A stretch of DNA of 50,259 nt from Bacteroidales bacterium UBA4331 (GTDB lineage Bacteria; Bacteroidota; Bacteroidia; Bacteroidales; Paludibacteraceae): contig DGTR01000009.1 of the NCBI GenBank assembly GCA_002394395.1, forward strand, positions 1 to 50,259, given 5' to 3'. Of the stretch, positions 27,601-34,437 are shown in pieces. The notes under the pieces are model-generated. The model saw nothing but the letters and a program-made list of their open reading frames with translations. It had not been told where the DNA came from and did no database searches. Made by a program: the position numbers and the translations under genes. Every line of letters starts with the position of its first letter. The first letter of the stretch is position 1.

Positions 27601-28885
27601 CAAGACCCCTGTCCTGCCTACGAATCTTATCTTGGGTGCGTCCGGTAGCGCTGATCTTGAAAGTGAGGAGGTCAAGAAGAATGATCTCGTCATCACCTCT
27701 AATGGCATTAACTCTTCTGAATTGAAGGGCGCAGATAACTTGACTTTAACCGGTGAAGCGATCTTCCGTTTGGAAAAGAACTTTGCTGCACAGACATGGT
27801 ACGCCGTAGCTGTGCCTTGGACGGTAGCACTCAGCGGCATTCGTGATAAGAGCGGTAATGCGTTCGCTGCAAACAGCCTCTATGTCCTTGAGTTCGATGC
27901 CAATGCTTATGCATCTGCAGATCAAGAAAATGGCAGAAATGACTACTGGCATTTCTTGGATAAAAACGGACATGACATGCAGCCGGGTAAACTCTATATG
28001 ATCTGGTTTAAGTATGCGCAGACAGCTGTTCAATTCTATAAGAAAGACGGGGCAGAGATCTGGAATACGGAGACATCAGTATCGCCTGCAAGTGGTAGTA
28101 TCGTTAGCCAATCCAACTGGAATGCGATTGCTAACCCGGCATTGTACCATGCTGATTTAGCCGTTACGGTAGCCGACGCAGAACAGGATGTGTTGAAATA
28201 CAATGGTAATGACAGCTATGTTGTAGGTTCTACAACCAACATGATTGTCGGTGAACCGATGTTCGTCCAAGTAACTTCATCTTCAACCGTTGCTGCAACG
28301 CTGCCTGGTGCTCCGGCTCCATACCGCCGTGCGCTGCAAGAGACTACTGCAAACAACCGGTTCGTAGTCGAATTGACGCTGGCAGGTAAGTTGAACGACC
28401 GTATGATTGTTCAAACGGCAGAAGAGAAAGCGGATACGTATGTCATCGGTAAAGACCTCGCTAAGATGAGCGTCAGCGCTTTGAATGCACAGATGTGGAT
28501 CAACCGCTATGATGCGAAACTCTGTAAGAACACAGTCGCTCTGCAAGGAGAGCAAGTAGAATACTCGTTGAATATCTCTGCTCCGCAAGCAGGAGAATAT
28601 GTCCTCTCTGCTATGCAGGAACGCGGTAATGCAACGCTCTATCTGACTCGCAACGGCGAAGCTATCTGGAACCTCTCGGAGAGCGACTATGTGCTCCATC
28701 TGGAGAATGGTACTACAGCAGAGTATGGTCTTCGTCTCAGCGCGAAAGCTCCGCAAGTGGCTACCGGCATCGATGAAGCAGTTGTGGACGCACAAGGTGA
28801 GACAAAGAAGGTGCTGATCAATAATCAGGTCTTCATCATCCGTGGCGAGAAGGTTTATACCATCGATGGTCAAATGGTAAAATAA
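21626..28885 (+). CDS. Giant secreted surface protein 1 with InlB-type repeats
   Basis: A 2,419-residue exported protein. A signal peptide ends near residue 26 (NAAWGQG). Residues about 87-235 are rich in Asn, Asp, Tyr and Trp in a loose repeat (DGYNKGYNDA, DGWNVGVDDA). Residues about 430-680 look like a right-handed beta-helix built from short VNGG/TVNGGxF strands. Residues about 692-1196 form a module shared with giant protein 2. Residues about 1477-1993 carry seven InlB/Listeria-Bacteroides-type repeats (YTITWKNWNG, then FTGW, then YTATF). A final beta-rich part ends in the shared C-terminal motif (LINNQVFIIRGEKVYTIDGQ, then MVK). Probably displayed on the cell surface as an adhesin; function inferred. 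A small gene follows at once. Confidence 0.85.
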   Translation: MMKKLFVKFSMMLFLLGMSVNAAWGQGIGGLIGGIDPENPATWFYVNLTAQPSTPACGTNPGQVKLNYTDNQGNQDNPWITGAKPANPYKSAYDNEQDLYDKWQDGYNKGYNDAENALDKSYPEDTDDWAEEQIAVTNAGYDAAYDWKIGGAEGDAPANPYNPGELWSHSDSWNDGWNVGVDDAAAGKARNDYPDYYYVDYDPEKGFYDGDKRPEGHNAAWDWYMSGHYLNPANPVGFAATASLKGYTVVYAPGFEDLMGYSSYAYFYGKAQENDGWYFTGWSYTDGDSDLGVGDENGTLFRVLPAATAGETNIRNEYVYATFKPVMVSDYKVNGLINKSVSNTTTVVFDAVGQSVSASDFTVDVPEANFSAAITSCENNKVTVTVTYSGSTNGEFRGNVTLASKSGCSQLTAAVYARVGADATNEATLYDGKTPTATSGTLEAMIAAANGTDKIVVLNKNYESNLSVNANVTLNFNGYTVQDLTVAGGEVTIAYDKYGSNGEAVSVTGGKLILNGGEFASLSVSNGAVVEQNGATITGAATNNGTLVATEGRFEGGLTSAGTLTVNGGAFEGATAITVNGGTAIFNKAAISATTTGILVSGGETTISSKLVSVYGGTNAVKQTAGSITLLNGKFAGETAPLAGTINLQAGYFKVDGENIGIAVPEGKKVLNVLAGTEFAEGYRYFIGEDATGVGVCRIGTTSYATLEAALAYANNKPDEDVVIIMTNDYTLPAGYYTLPARATLIVPMSDEQETGYEIVNRVSNNSAAQTEYVQPFEFRRLTFAYGVNMDVHGTIELSGTQRASDDGYAAMPHGAYGHLVMEEGSHMTLQNGALLRAWGFMTGKGETDARRGSKVREQFQMGDWKGGSISFSMLADDRHVFPITQYFIQNVESPVKYHPGALLSTTTSVSANFGSIGITAMANDIVIVGVSGGDPAMFFMDQEADAENTWVRKWYDAEHDIQTYDVNSGAHIGSMVLDLGKLGTQPLVMNSATFVLPITNNMKIHLLSGQMDFTQTTALLPGAEVEVDKESTVTIYADEDDLSTLSSFESSYRSYLSAHENWEAAKANHDAWVANGSVGDEPELGEEPTAPEKPILSTGELFVYDADEWDNYAKGKGDAGKKYTKVVKYSPSWDGALVSGKPADGKPNVRSESTMPGDATINVHGTFNTGQGAVYTTAGGANIFSSNEDAGSFIVNRPTPTYTAKIYQVKNASASSYESTEAVSAKLKNGAGAAEAYTATAGTGTNLAFLYRDNTWQNPIKDNVQTFYFDCYTAEVDMAAYAEDVQDKFNNIAIYHAPDNIAECLAIMSGMKINDPATANNLRSNSLIMNSVTPQIDAMREAGYDLGGAVQHIYIKPQEWLEIASQAHIKLDFDQDYIDELETNYNAGNYAGAVNAYMEYVQAQAYNPYLEGVEGNADHTYSDADGAGRLFIKMDNCQWWEVEKKDNLYHCIHPNNDTYYEWGEDDFGIGKWLEKRYTITWKNWNGDTIQTTNVDGDLVDSYSVTYGTMAEFLGTNPTREKTIDYTYDFTGWTPALGKVTSDVTYTATFTQKPRMYTIVFQNEGGVEIERQFLTHNEVPVCENVPTKVGHTLEWSPAIAAVVGDTTYTATWLEEPPTEYEVTFFDYNGTTILQQGNVAVGALPTPPADPAGKPASASGEFTYVFDHWAPALEEVSATSIKSYTAIYREEAVTYTVIFRDEDNSEIERHQYAYGETPVCSEMPFKAATPQYSYTFAWTPQIETVRGAATYKAVFTPVTNRYTVTLKANPSGACTFTGAGTFNYGTEIAIARVDNEDYTFKNWTDKEGNVVSDLPTTLTGDVDLVANFDYEGDATTYTINWREEDGTLIKSVTQVEGTATIYTGAIPTKDDTAEKTYTFYGWTTRDNEGHNIDTIKNGLTPKATADATYYAYFNEEARKYTISWKNEAGTADIEVDYEQPYGATIEYNSATPTKNADADYSYTFDGWSATQGGAVVSLPATVSGDAAFYAHFSKTPVLPTNLILGASGSADLESEEVKKNDLVITSNGINSSELKGADNLTLTGEAIFRLEKNFAAQTWYAVAVPWTVALSGIRDKSGNAFAANSLYVLEFDANAYASADQENGRNDYWHFLDKNGHDMQPGKLYMIWFKYAQTAVQFYKKDGAEIWNTETSVSPASGSIVSQSNWNAIANPALYHADLAVTVADAEQDVLKYNGNDSYVVGSTTNMIVGEPMFVQVTSSSTVAATLPGAPAPYRRALQETTANNRFVVELTLAGKLNDRMIVQTAEEKADTYVIGKDLAKMSVSALNAQMWINRYDAKLCKNTVALQGEQVEYSLNISAPQAGEYVLSAMQERGNATLYLTRNGEAIWNLSESDYVLHLENGTTAEYGLRLSAKAPQVATGIDEAVVDAQGETKKVLINNQVFIIRGEKVYTIDGQMVK

Positions 28886-28915
28886 ATGGTACATGATAAA
28901 ATGGTAAATGGCTTT

Positions 28916-29062
28916 ATGGAAAAGAAAATATATATCGCTCCTCTTATGGAGATTCAGCAAGTTAATTTGACCCAATGCTTATTAGATGGTAGCCCGGTGG
29001 AGGATCCACGTCCGATACCACCTATAGGTCCTGCTCCTGCTCGCCGCTCGCCGGTGTTCTAA
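28916..29062 (+). CDS. 48-residue proline-rich peptide gene behind giant protein 1
   Basis: A short frame of 49 codons begins MEKKIYIAPLMEIQQVNLTQ and ends in a Pro/Arg-rich tail (DPRPIPPIGPAPARRSPVF). The same frame is open back to an ATG at 28886, but those extra residues come from an AAATGGTACATG spacer repeat. It sits between the giant gene and a strong terminator, so it should be on the same transcript. Small proteins with a (K)KxYxxPxxE-like start are frequent in Bacteroidales; I know of no assigned function. No signal peptide is visible. It could be a peptide released from the cell or a regulator of the giant protein; both are speculation. Confidence 0.6.
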   Translation: MEKKIYIAPLMEIQQVNLTQCLLDGSPVEDPRPIPPIGPAPARRSPVF

Positions 29063-29077
29063 GAGAGCCGTTAGTTC

Positions 29078-29115
29078 AAAAATCGCATGTACGAGAAATC
29101 GTATGTGCGATTTTT
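29078..29115 (+). terminator. Strong intrinsic terminator with GAAA loop
   Basis: Bases 29078-29094 pair with 29099-29115 over 17 positions (two G-U type pairs) around a GAAA tetraloop, and the 3' arm ends in five Ts. A-rich and T-rich flanks could make it work in both directions. Confidence 0.85.
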
Positions 29116-29125
29116 GTCGAATTAT

Positions 29126-29156
29126 TTGCATAATTCAAAAAAAAGCAGTACCTTTG
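29126..29156 (+). promoter_or_regulatory. Promoter of the DUF4105-headed operon
   Basis: A TTTGC box at 29125-29129 and TACCTTTG at 29149-29156. It would drive the DUF4105, condensation-like and decarboxylase-like genes. Confidence 0.75.
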
Positions 29157-29207
29157 CATCGAATTAATCCCACCATTACGAATCCCGTTATTCCGAAATT
29201 TATAACC

Positions 29208-30107
29208 ATGTTGAAAAAAATTCAAATAATCCTATCGTTGCTCTTGTTCGCTGTCTCTGTCTCAGCCCAAGACTCCGCGATGTCCGTTGCCGAGCGGAAT
29301 TCCGCCCAGGGATTCAATGATACCATCGACCGCCTCGCCCCGGATTTTGTACTGGTATCGCTTTGTGTTGCCGATCCGACAGACCAGTCCCAGGACTATT
29401 TGGGCATTACCGGTCATGCCTTTTTGCGTCTTCAGTGCCCTACGTTCGGTTTAGATTATTGCTTTAGTTACGAGAGTGAGAAGATTAAAGGCCAGTTATG
29501 GGATTATATCACGGGAAAGCTAAAAATGGGTATGTATGCTGTGCCTACGAATGAATATATTCAGGATTACCGGGTTTGGAATCGCGCTGTGCATGAATAC
29601 CGCATTAACATACCGGCAGATGCCGAGCAACGTCTTTGGGAGCAGATGGATAATCACATGCTGAAGGAGAATGATATGCAGATGAACTTGGTGAAATTCG
29701 GATGTACAAATACGATCCTGCGTTACGTAGAAAAAGCGCTCGCCCCAACGCAAATCAAGTATAACTGGCCGGAGAAATACCTGACGAAATCAGCCATGGA
29801 GATAGCAGAGGAGCATGTGGGAAGTTACCCCTGGACGCTCTTGGGATTGAGACTTACAGCGGGGAGAGAGTATGCACAGATGGTATCTCCCAAGCAGAAA
29901 GTACTTTTTCCTACGGATTTATTAGAAGTGTGGTCTACTGCAACAATCAACGGTGAACCGATGCTGAGGTATGTGGGCGATTTGGTAGAAGCAGAACCGG
30001 TGGTAGTAGAAAAACTTTGGTTCACTCCGCAACTATGCGGATTCTTATTCTTAATCATCATTGCAGGAGGAATAATATGGGCTATTATCCGTAAACGTAA
30101 ATCCTAA
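29208..30107 (+). CDS. DUF4105 / Lnb N-terminal-like membrane-anchored protein
   Basis: A 299-residue protein with an N-terminal signal or anchor (residues 1-20), a periplasmic domain and a C-terminal membrane span (about 270-292) followed by KRKS. The domain matches DUF4105 (Lnb_N). His70 is in GITGHAFLRL, a Tyr/Gly-rich segment follows (GLDYCFSYES), and Cys166 is in KFGCTNTILRYVEKAL. This is the His/Cys pair expected of a papain-like thiol enzyme. Known: Lnb proteins are lipoprotein N-acyltransferases, and DUF4105 is their periplasmic part. A matching activity here is inferred. I chose ATG 29208 after the promoter; an ORF start at 29103 lies in the terminator. It heads the operon that leads into the acyl-chain cluster. 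Confidence 0.7.
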   Translation: MLKKIQIILSLLLFAVSVSAQDSAMSVAERNSAQGFNDTIDRLAPDFVLVSLCVADPTDQSQDYLGITGHAFLRLQCPTFGLDYCFSYESEKIKGQLWDYITGKLKMGMYAVPTNEYIQDYRVWNRAVHEYRINIPADAEQRLWEQMDNHMLKENDMQMNLVKFGCTNTILRYVEKALAPTQIKYNWPEKYLTKSAMEIAEEHVGSYPWTLLGLRLTAGREYAQMVSPKQKVLFPTDLLEVWSTATINGEPMLRYVGDLVEAEPVVVEKLWFTPQLCGFLFLIIIAGGIIWAIIRKRKS

Positions 30108-30114
30108 ATCTCCA

Positions 30115-31248
30115 ATGTCCAATCTTTATTCCTCATATCCCTTGTTGCCTTTTTCTCGATTGATTTGGGAGCAAATGCAATATATGCCGGATATTTATCG
30201 CGATAGAATTTCATTGGTTGTTGATACAGCAATGATTGATATTACGCGCCTAAAAGATTCGGTGGAAATTGCGTTGCGCAATCATCCCGTTTTTTCTACA
30301 ATAGTTTCAACGCAAGGAGAGCAATCTTATCATCCTTCTGATAATATCTTGAAAGGACAATTTCACTCCATCGAATATTTGATTGAAGGAGAAAAGATTA
30401 CTATATTATTCGAATTTAATCGAATATTAGGCGATTCCTATAGTTTTAGATTGTTATTTCAAGATATTTTTCGTGCTTATTCAGGTAAGACTCTTTTCGA
30501 AGATAAGTATTTGGATTTTCTTTATCGGTATGAGCAGTTAAAGAATACTTCTCAATATAAAAATGACAGACAATGGTACGAGGAAAATTTTGGTCAGGTT
30601 AATTATTCTGTCCGTCCCAATGTAGACACCAATCAACCATTAAGTCAGTTTGGAGAAGAGGCTACATTCGTTGACGATTTAACGGATGTTAAGCCGCAAA
30701 TGCTGCGTATATGTGACCAATACCAACTTTCTACATCTCAATATATATCTCTCTCCGGGATCTTGGCTATAATGGATTATAATGGTACTGATTCGGCTGC
30801 ACTGACGTGGGCGTATATCGGTCGAGAGACGATGGATGAGATGGCGATTTTTGGATCTTTGCATAGGGATATACCGGTTAAGATAATAAAGAAAGAGAAT
30901 TCTCAAAAGCAAGATTTGTTAGAACAAATTCAATCACAAATGAAGCATAGTATTGCGCATAGTTTGTATCCCTATACACTTCTTGCTCCTCAAAATGATT
31001 TATGGAATTATGCCGTCAATGTGTTGACTTCTATTTCAGATAAAAGGCTGACTCAATATGCGCCTATTCCTGTTCAATTAAGTATAGATAACAATAGGAA
31101 AGCGATGTCATTACTTGATATAGATGTTTGCGATGATGGTGATTTAATTATTGTTTACCGCTACTCCGCTACCCATTATAAAGAATCTTCTATCCGCCGC
31201 TTTGCATCCCTTGTCCGCAAATACGCCGAATGGCTCCTGGAAGAATAG
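30115..31248 (+). CDS. Condensation-domain-like acyltransferase fold, catalytic histidines missing
   Basis: A 377-residue protein with the layout of a stand-alone NRPS condensation or alcohol-acetyltransferase domain. The N-terminal YPLLPFSRLIWEQM and the RLKDSVEIALRNHPVF segment resemble the start of such domains. The active-site motif HHxxxDG is replaced by FNRILGDS at residues 101-108: both His positions are Asn102 and Arg103, while Asp107 is kept. A DFGWG-like motif is not obvious. It may bind rather than transfer acyl or thioester substrates. Its bases are noticeably more A/T-rich than the genes before comF, similar to the desaturase-like gene at 35.5 kb, which may point to separate origin. 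It lies 7 bases behind the DUF4105 gene. Confidence 0.6.
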   Translation: MSNLYSSYPLLPFSRLIWEQMQYMPDIYRDRISLVVDTAMIDITRLKDSVEIALRNHPVFSTIVSTQGEQSYHPSDNILKGQFHSIEYLIEGEKITILFEFNRILGDSYSFRLLFQDIFRAYSGKTLFEDKYLDFLYRYEQLKNTSQYKNDRQWYEENFGQVNYSVRPNVDTNQPLSQFGEEATFVDDLTDVKPQMLRICDQYQLSTSQYISLSGILAIMDYNGTDSAALTWAYIGRETMDEMAIFGSLHRDIPVKIIKKENSQKQDLLEQIQSQMKHSIAHSLYPYTLLAPQNDLWNYAVNVLTSISDKRLTQYAPIPVQLSIDNNRKAMSLLDIDVCDDGDLIIVYRYSATHYKESSIRRFASLVRKYAEWLLEE

Positions 31249-31294
31249 TTCGTAATCCCGAATCCCCAATCCCGTAATCCCGAAAAAATCAACA
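31249..31294 (+). repeat. TAATCCCG-type spacer repeat
   Basis: Units of (G)TAATCCCG and GAATCCCC fill the gap before the decarboxylase-like gene and end in AAAAAATC. Closely related spacers lie at 29176-29200 and 36977-37003, each followed shortly by a start codon. Confidence 0.65.
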
Positions 31295-32389
31295 ATGAAC
31301 ACCCTTGTCGATAATAAAAATCTCTATCGTCTCTTGGAGCTCTCGTTCTCGCAAGCGGCTATCGCCAATCCGCATCGGGAGACGAACCCAATACGGACGG
31401 TGAAGGAGTGGTGCGCCTATGTGGAGCGGTTCGCACATCTGATGCCGTGGCAGGGGATGGATATCGGCGAGGATGCTTCCTTCTTCCGCCGTATCGACCA
31501 GAATATCGGCTATTTCTATTTTCTTTTGGACCAACCATTGGATGCCCTCCGTGATAAGGGCTATATCTATCCCTCTCTCCAATACGAACCGCGCGTAGCG
31601 GCTTGGCTCAAGGCCTATAATACCGCTTGGGGCGAATACCTCAGCGGTCCTAATAGTTGGAACGACTCCTATTATAATATCGCGCGCACGGACGCGCGTT
31701 TCGAGCTCGATACCGATCGATACGAGACACCAGCCAACTGGCACAGTTGGAACGACTTCTTCACAAGAAGGTTAAATGCTAAATGGCTAAATAAATGTCA
31801 AAATGGTAAATGTCCAAATGGTAAATTGGTTTCTCCTTGCGATGGTGAGATTGCCTTTGCGCCCGTCAAGACGGCGAGTATCGCTAATTGGCTGGATTTG
31901 CTCGGCGATAGCCCGTATCGGGATGCGTTTGCCGGCGGCGAGACGACGCATATCGTCCTCGACGTCTTTGACTACCATCGTTTCCATGCGCCGTGCGATG
32001 GTACGGTGCTGGAATGTAAGACCATAGAAGGCATCCATGCCGGCGGAGGTGTCATTATCTGGGACGAAGAGCAGGGTAGGTATCGCTATGACCAACTCGG
32101 CGTGACCGATTTTCAAATGTTGGAGACCCGTGGTGTCCTCATCTTGGACACTCCTGCTTTCGGCAAAATCGCCCTTGTCGCCGTCGGTGTCCAGCAAGTA
32201 TCTTCCGTCCGGTGGACTTTCATAAATCATAAATCTGAAATCATAAATCATAAATTAACTCAGGGTACTGAGTTAGGCTGTTTCCTCTTCGGTGGCAGCG
32301 ACATCGTGCTTTTCTTCGAACCCGGCAAGGCCCCGCATCTCTCCCCAAAATCCGTCAAAGTCGGCGATCCTATAATCGAAAATCGTTAA
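31295..32389 (+). CDS. Phosphatidylserine decarboxylase-like enzyme
   Basis: A 364-residue protein. An N-terminal part of about 150 residues without clear family features is followed by a Psd domain. It contains FFTRRL (155-160), LVSPCDGEIAFAP (178-190), DVFDYHRFHAPCDG (223-236) and the self-cleavage motif as FGGSD with Gly334-Ser335. In classical enzymes this site is LGST; cleavage before the serine makes the pyruvoyl cofactor. Residues 161-177 and 310-326 are encoded by the same AT-rich repeats found between genes (31772-31828 and 32222-32256) and replace normal loops. It probably decarboxylates a phosphoserine lipid or a related amino-acid-linked compound; the substrate is open. Not the usual short housekeeping Psd of Bacteroidetes. 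Confidence 0.75.
   Translation: MNTLVDNKNLYRLLELSFSQAAIANPHRETNPIRTVKEWCAYVERFAHLMPWQGMDIGEDASFFRRIDQNIGYFYFLLDQPLDALRDKGYIYPSLQYEPRVAAWLKAYNTAWGEYLSGPNSWNDSYYNIARTDARFELDTDRYETPANWHSWNDFFTRRLNAKWLNKCQNGKCPNGKLVSPCDGEIAFAPVKTASIANWLDLLGDSPYRDAFAGGETTHIVLDVFDYHRFHAPCDGTVLECKTIEGIHAGGGVIIWDEEQGRYRYDQLGVTDFQMLETRGVLILDTPAFGKIALVAVGVQQVSSVRWTFINHKSEIINHKLTQGTELGCFLFGGSDIVLFFEPGKAPHLSPKSVKVGDPIIENR
31772..31828 (+). repeat. AAATGG spacer repeat inside a coding region
   Basis: An in-frame block of AAATGG/AAATG units inside the decarboxylase-like gene. The 17 bases 31781-31797 are identical to 13529-13545 in an intergenic spacer. It encodes an Asn/Lys-rich loop (NAKWLNKCQNGKCPNGK). Confidence 0.75.
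32223..32251 (+). repeat. AAATCATA repeat inside a coding region, copy of ychF leader repeat
   Basis: 28 of 29 bases match the reverse complement of 7350-7378. Here the repeat is translated (INHKSEIINHK) just ahead of the self-cleavage motif of the decarboxylase-like enzyme. Confidence 0.75.
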
Positions 32390-32415
32390 TCCCTAATCGA
32401 TTTTTCCAAAAAAAC

Positions 32416-32446
32416 TTGCATATTTCAAAAAAAAGCAGTACCTTTG
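32416..32446 (+). promoter_or_regulatory. Promoter of the fatty-acid-like operon
   Basis: TTGC at 32416-32419 and TACCTTTG at 32439-32446, 19 bases apart. It gives the KR-KS-dehydratase-ACP-desaturase genes their own transcription start, separate from the promoter at 29126-29156. Confidence 0.75.
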
Positions 32447-32491
32447 CCAATCGCAAGCTGATTACTGACTACTGACCACTGATTTCTTCAT

Positions 32492-33220
32492 ATGAAACGA
32501 TATGCATTAATAACCGGCGCAAGCCGAGGAATAGGAAGAGCCATCGCCATTGAGTTGGCGAAAGACGGCTGTTCAATCTTGCTCAATTACAAGTCCAATC
32601 ATGCGGCGGCTCAGGAAGCCAAGCGTCTGATTGAGGAAGCTGGCGGCGAAGCCGAGCTGATGCCCTTCGACGTATCCCAACCCGATGCCATCAATGCCGC
32701 TTTGGACGCATGGTTCACCGCCCATCCGGACGACTATATTGACGTGCTGGTCAACAACGCCGGTATTCGTAGAGATGGGCTTTTCGTTTTTATGAGCGAG
32801 GCAGACTGGCATGAAGTGATGTCTTCTTCCACGGAAGGATTTTTCTATGTAACACAACGTGTACTTCCTGGGATGTTGTACGCACATAAAGGGCGTATTG
32901 TAAATATTGTCTCCATTTCTGGAGTATATGGTATGTCCGGGCAGGCAAACTATAGTGCAGCCAAAGCGGCTATAATAGGTGCGACCAAAGCGCTTGGTAA
33001 AGAGATGGCACCGCGTAATATCACGGTTAACGCAGTTGCTCCTGGCTATATAGCTACGGATATGACAGCCGATTTGGATGAAGCGGAATTGAAGAAAACG
33101 ATTCCTGCAGGACGCTTGGGCACACCGGAAGAAGTTGCTCATCTGGTGTCTTTCCTTTGTTCAGATGAGGCATCGTATATCACAGGTCAAGTAATCAGTA
33201 TAGCCGGAGGAATAGGATGA
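32492..33220 (+). CDS. 3-oxoacyl-ACP reductase-like SDR
   Basis: A 242-residue short-chain dehydrogenase of the FabG type. The NADP motif is TGASRGIGRAIA at residues 8-19. NNAG is in place at about 90. The catalytic Ser and the YSAAK motif (GQANYSAAKAAIIGATKALGKE) follow, and the C-terminus SYITGQVISIAGGIG is canonical. It would reduce beta-keto groups on ACP-bound chains. Its last bases overlap the ketosynthase start (ATGA). As the first gene of the unit it follows its own promoter and a spacer of TGACTACTGACCACTGA repeats. It is probably a cluster-dedicated copy (ApeQ-like), not the housekeeping fabG, because no fabD, fabH or fabK neighbours are present. Confidence 0.88.
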   Translation: MKRYALITGASRGIGRAIAIELAKDGCSILLNYKSNHAAAQEAKRLIEEAGGEAELMPFDVSQPDAINAALDAWFTAHPDDYIDVLVNNAGIRRDGLFVFMSEADWHEVMSSSTEGFFYVTQRVLPGMLYAHKGRIVNIVSISGVYGMSGQANYSAAKAAIIGATKALGKEMAPRNITVNAVAPGYIATDMTADLDEAELKKTIPAGRLGTPEEVAHLVSFLCSDEASYITGQVISIAGGIG

Positions 33221-34434
33221 GACGAGTAGTAGTCACAGGAATGGGTATCTGGTCCTGTATCGGTAAGAACCAATCGGAAGTATGCGCGTCTCTGCGTGCA
33301 GGGCGTAGTGGTATTGGTTATGACCCGGTGCGCAAAGAGTACGGCTACCATTGCCCCCTTACCGGTATTGTAGAAACACCGGACTTGAAACCCCTACTGC
33401 CGCGCCGTATGCGCGTAGGGATGTCCCAAGAGGCGATGTATGCCTATATGGCATCCCGAGAAGCATTCGAACAAGCCCAAATAGACGAGCAATATCTCTT
33501 GAATAACGAAGTGGGGATTCTGTTCGGAAATGATACTACCACAATGCCTACCATTGAGATTCACGAGAAGATGCTTGCTTATCATGATAGTGCACTATTA
33601 GGGAGTGGCTATATTTTTCAGGCGATGAACTCAACGGTTAATATGAACTTGTCTTCCATCTTCCATCTGCGAGGAATTAACTTCTCCGTAAGTGCGGCAT
33701 GCGCCAGCGGGAGTCATGCTATCGGATTGGCATCCATGTTTATTCGTCAGGGATTGCAAGACATGGTGTTGGTGGGCGGAGCGCAAGAGGTGAATTATTA
33801 TGTCATGTCTGCTTTTGATGCGCTCGGAGCCTTTTCCTCTCGATTGGCTGAACCCACTAAAGCCAGCCGTCCGTTTGATGCGGATAGAGACGGTTTGGTC
33901 CCCAGCGGTGGTGCGGCGGCATTGGTATTGGAGGATTATGATCATGCTATCGCACGCGGTGCAACTATACTGGCAGAAGTATGCGGATATGGATTCTCAA
34001 GTAATGGAGGAGGTATATCTCAACCCAGTAGTGAAGGGTCATTTATCGCTATGCGGCGTGCATTAGAAGATGCGAGGATGAGAGCTGCGGATATAGATTA
34101 TGTCAATGCGCACGCCACCTCTACCAAACAAGGGGATGAGGAAGAAGCAAAAGCGCTTACGCGTTTGTTCGGGAATTCCAGGACGTGGATTAGTAGCACC
34201 AAATCGATGACAGGCCATGAATGTTGGATGGCAGGGGCGAGCGAAGCGGTGTATTCGATACTGATGATGCAGAATGATTTTGTGGCGCCTAATATCAATC
34301 TGGAGCATATTGATCTATGTGCAGCGTCATTACGCCTTGCCAAACAAACGATTGAGACTCCTGTCCGTACGGTATTAAGCAATAGTTTCGGCTTCGGAGG
34401 AACGAATAGTGCCATTATTTTGCAACGATCATAA
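33217..34434 (+). CDS. Beta-ketoacyl-ACP synthase (FabF/ApeO-like)
   Basis: A 405-residue type II ketosynthase with a complete Cys-His-His triad: Cys162 in VSAACASGSHA, His299 in VNAHATSTKQGD and His334 in KSMTGHECW. The Gly-rich C-terminus NSFGFGGTNSAII is intact, so it should be active in decarboxylative chain extension. In the usual KS motif the third site is GHxxGA; here it is GHECWMAGA, an unusual insertion of Cys-Trp. This divergence and the neighbouring dehydratases and ACP suggest an aryl-polyene or flexirubin-like KS rather than housekeeping FabF. Only one KS is present, without the chain-length-factor partner seen in many polyene clusters. Confidence 0.9.
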   Translation: MRRVVVTGMGIWSCIGKNQSEVCASLRAGRSGIGYDPVRKEYGYHCPLTGIVETPDLKPLLPRRMRVGMSQEAMYAYMASREAFEQAQIDEQYLLNNEVGILFGNDTTTMPTIEIHEKMLAYHDSALLGSGYIFQAMNSTVNMNLSSIFHLRGINFSVSAACASGSHAIGLASMFIRQGLQDMVLVGGAQEVNYYVMSAFDALGAFSSRLAEPTKASRPFDADRDGLVPSGGAAALVLEDYDHAIARGATILAEVCGYGFSSNGGGISQPSSEGSFIAMRRALEDARMRAADIDYVNAHATSTKQGDEEEAKALTRLFGNSRTWISSTKSMTGHECWMAGASEAVYSILMMQNDFVAPNINLEHIDLCAASLRLAKQTIETPVRTVLSNSFGFGGTNSAIILQRS

Positions 34435-34437
34435 CGC

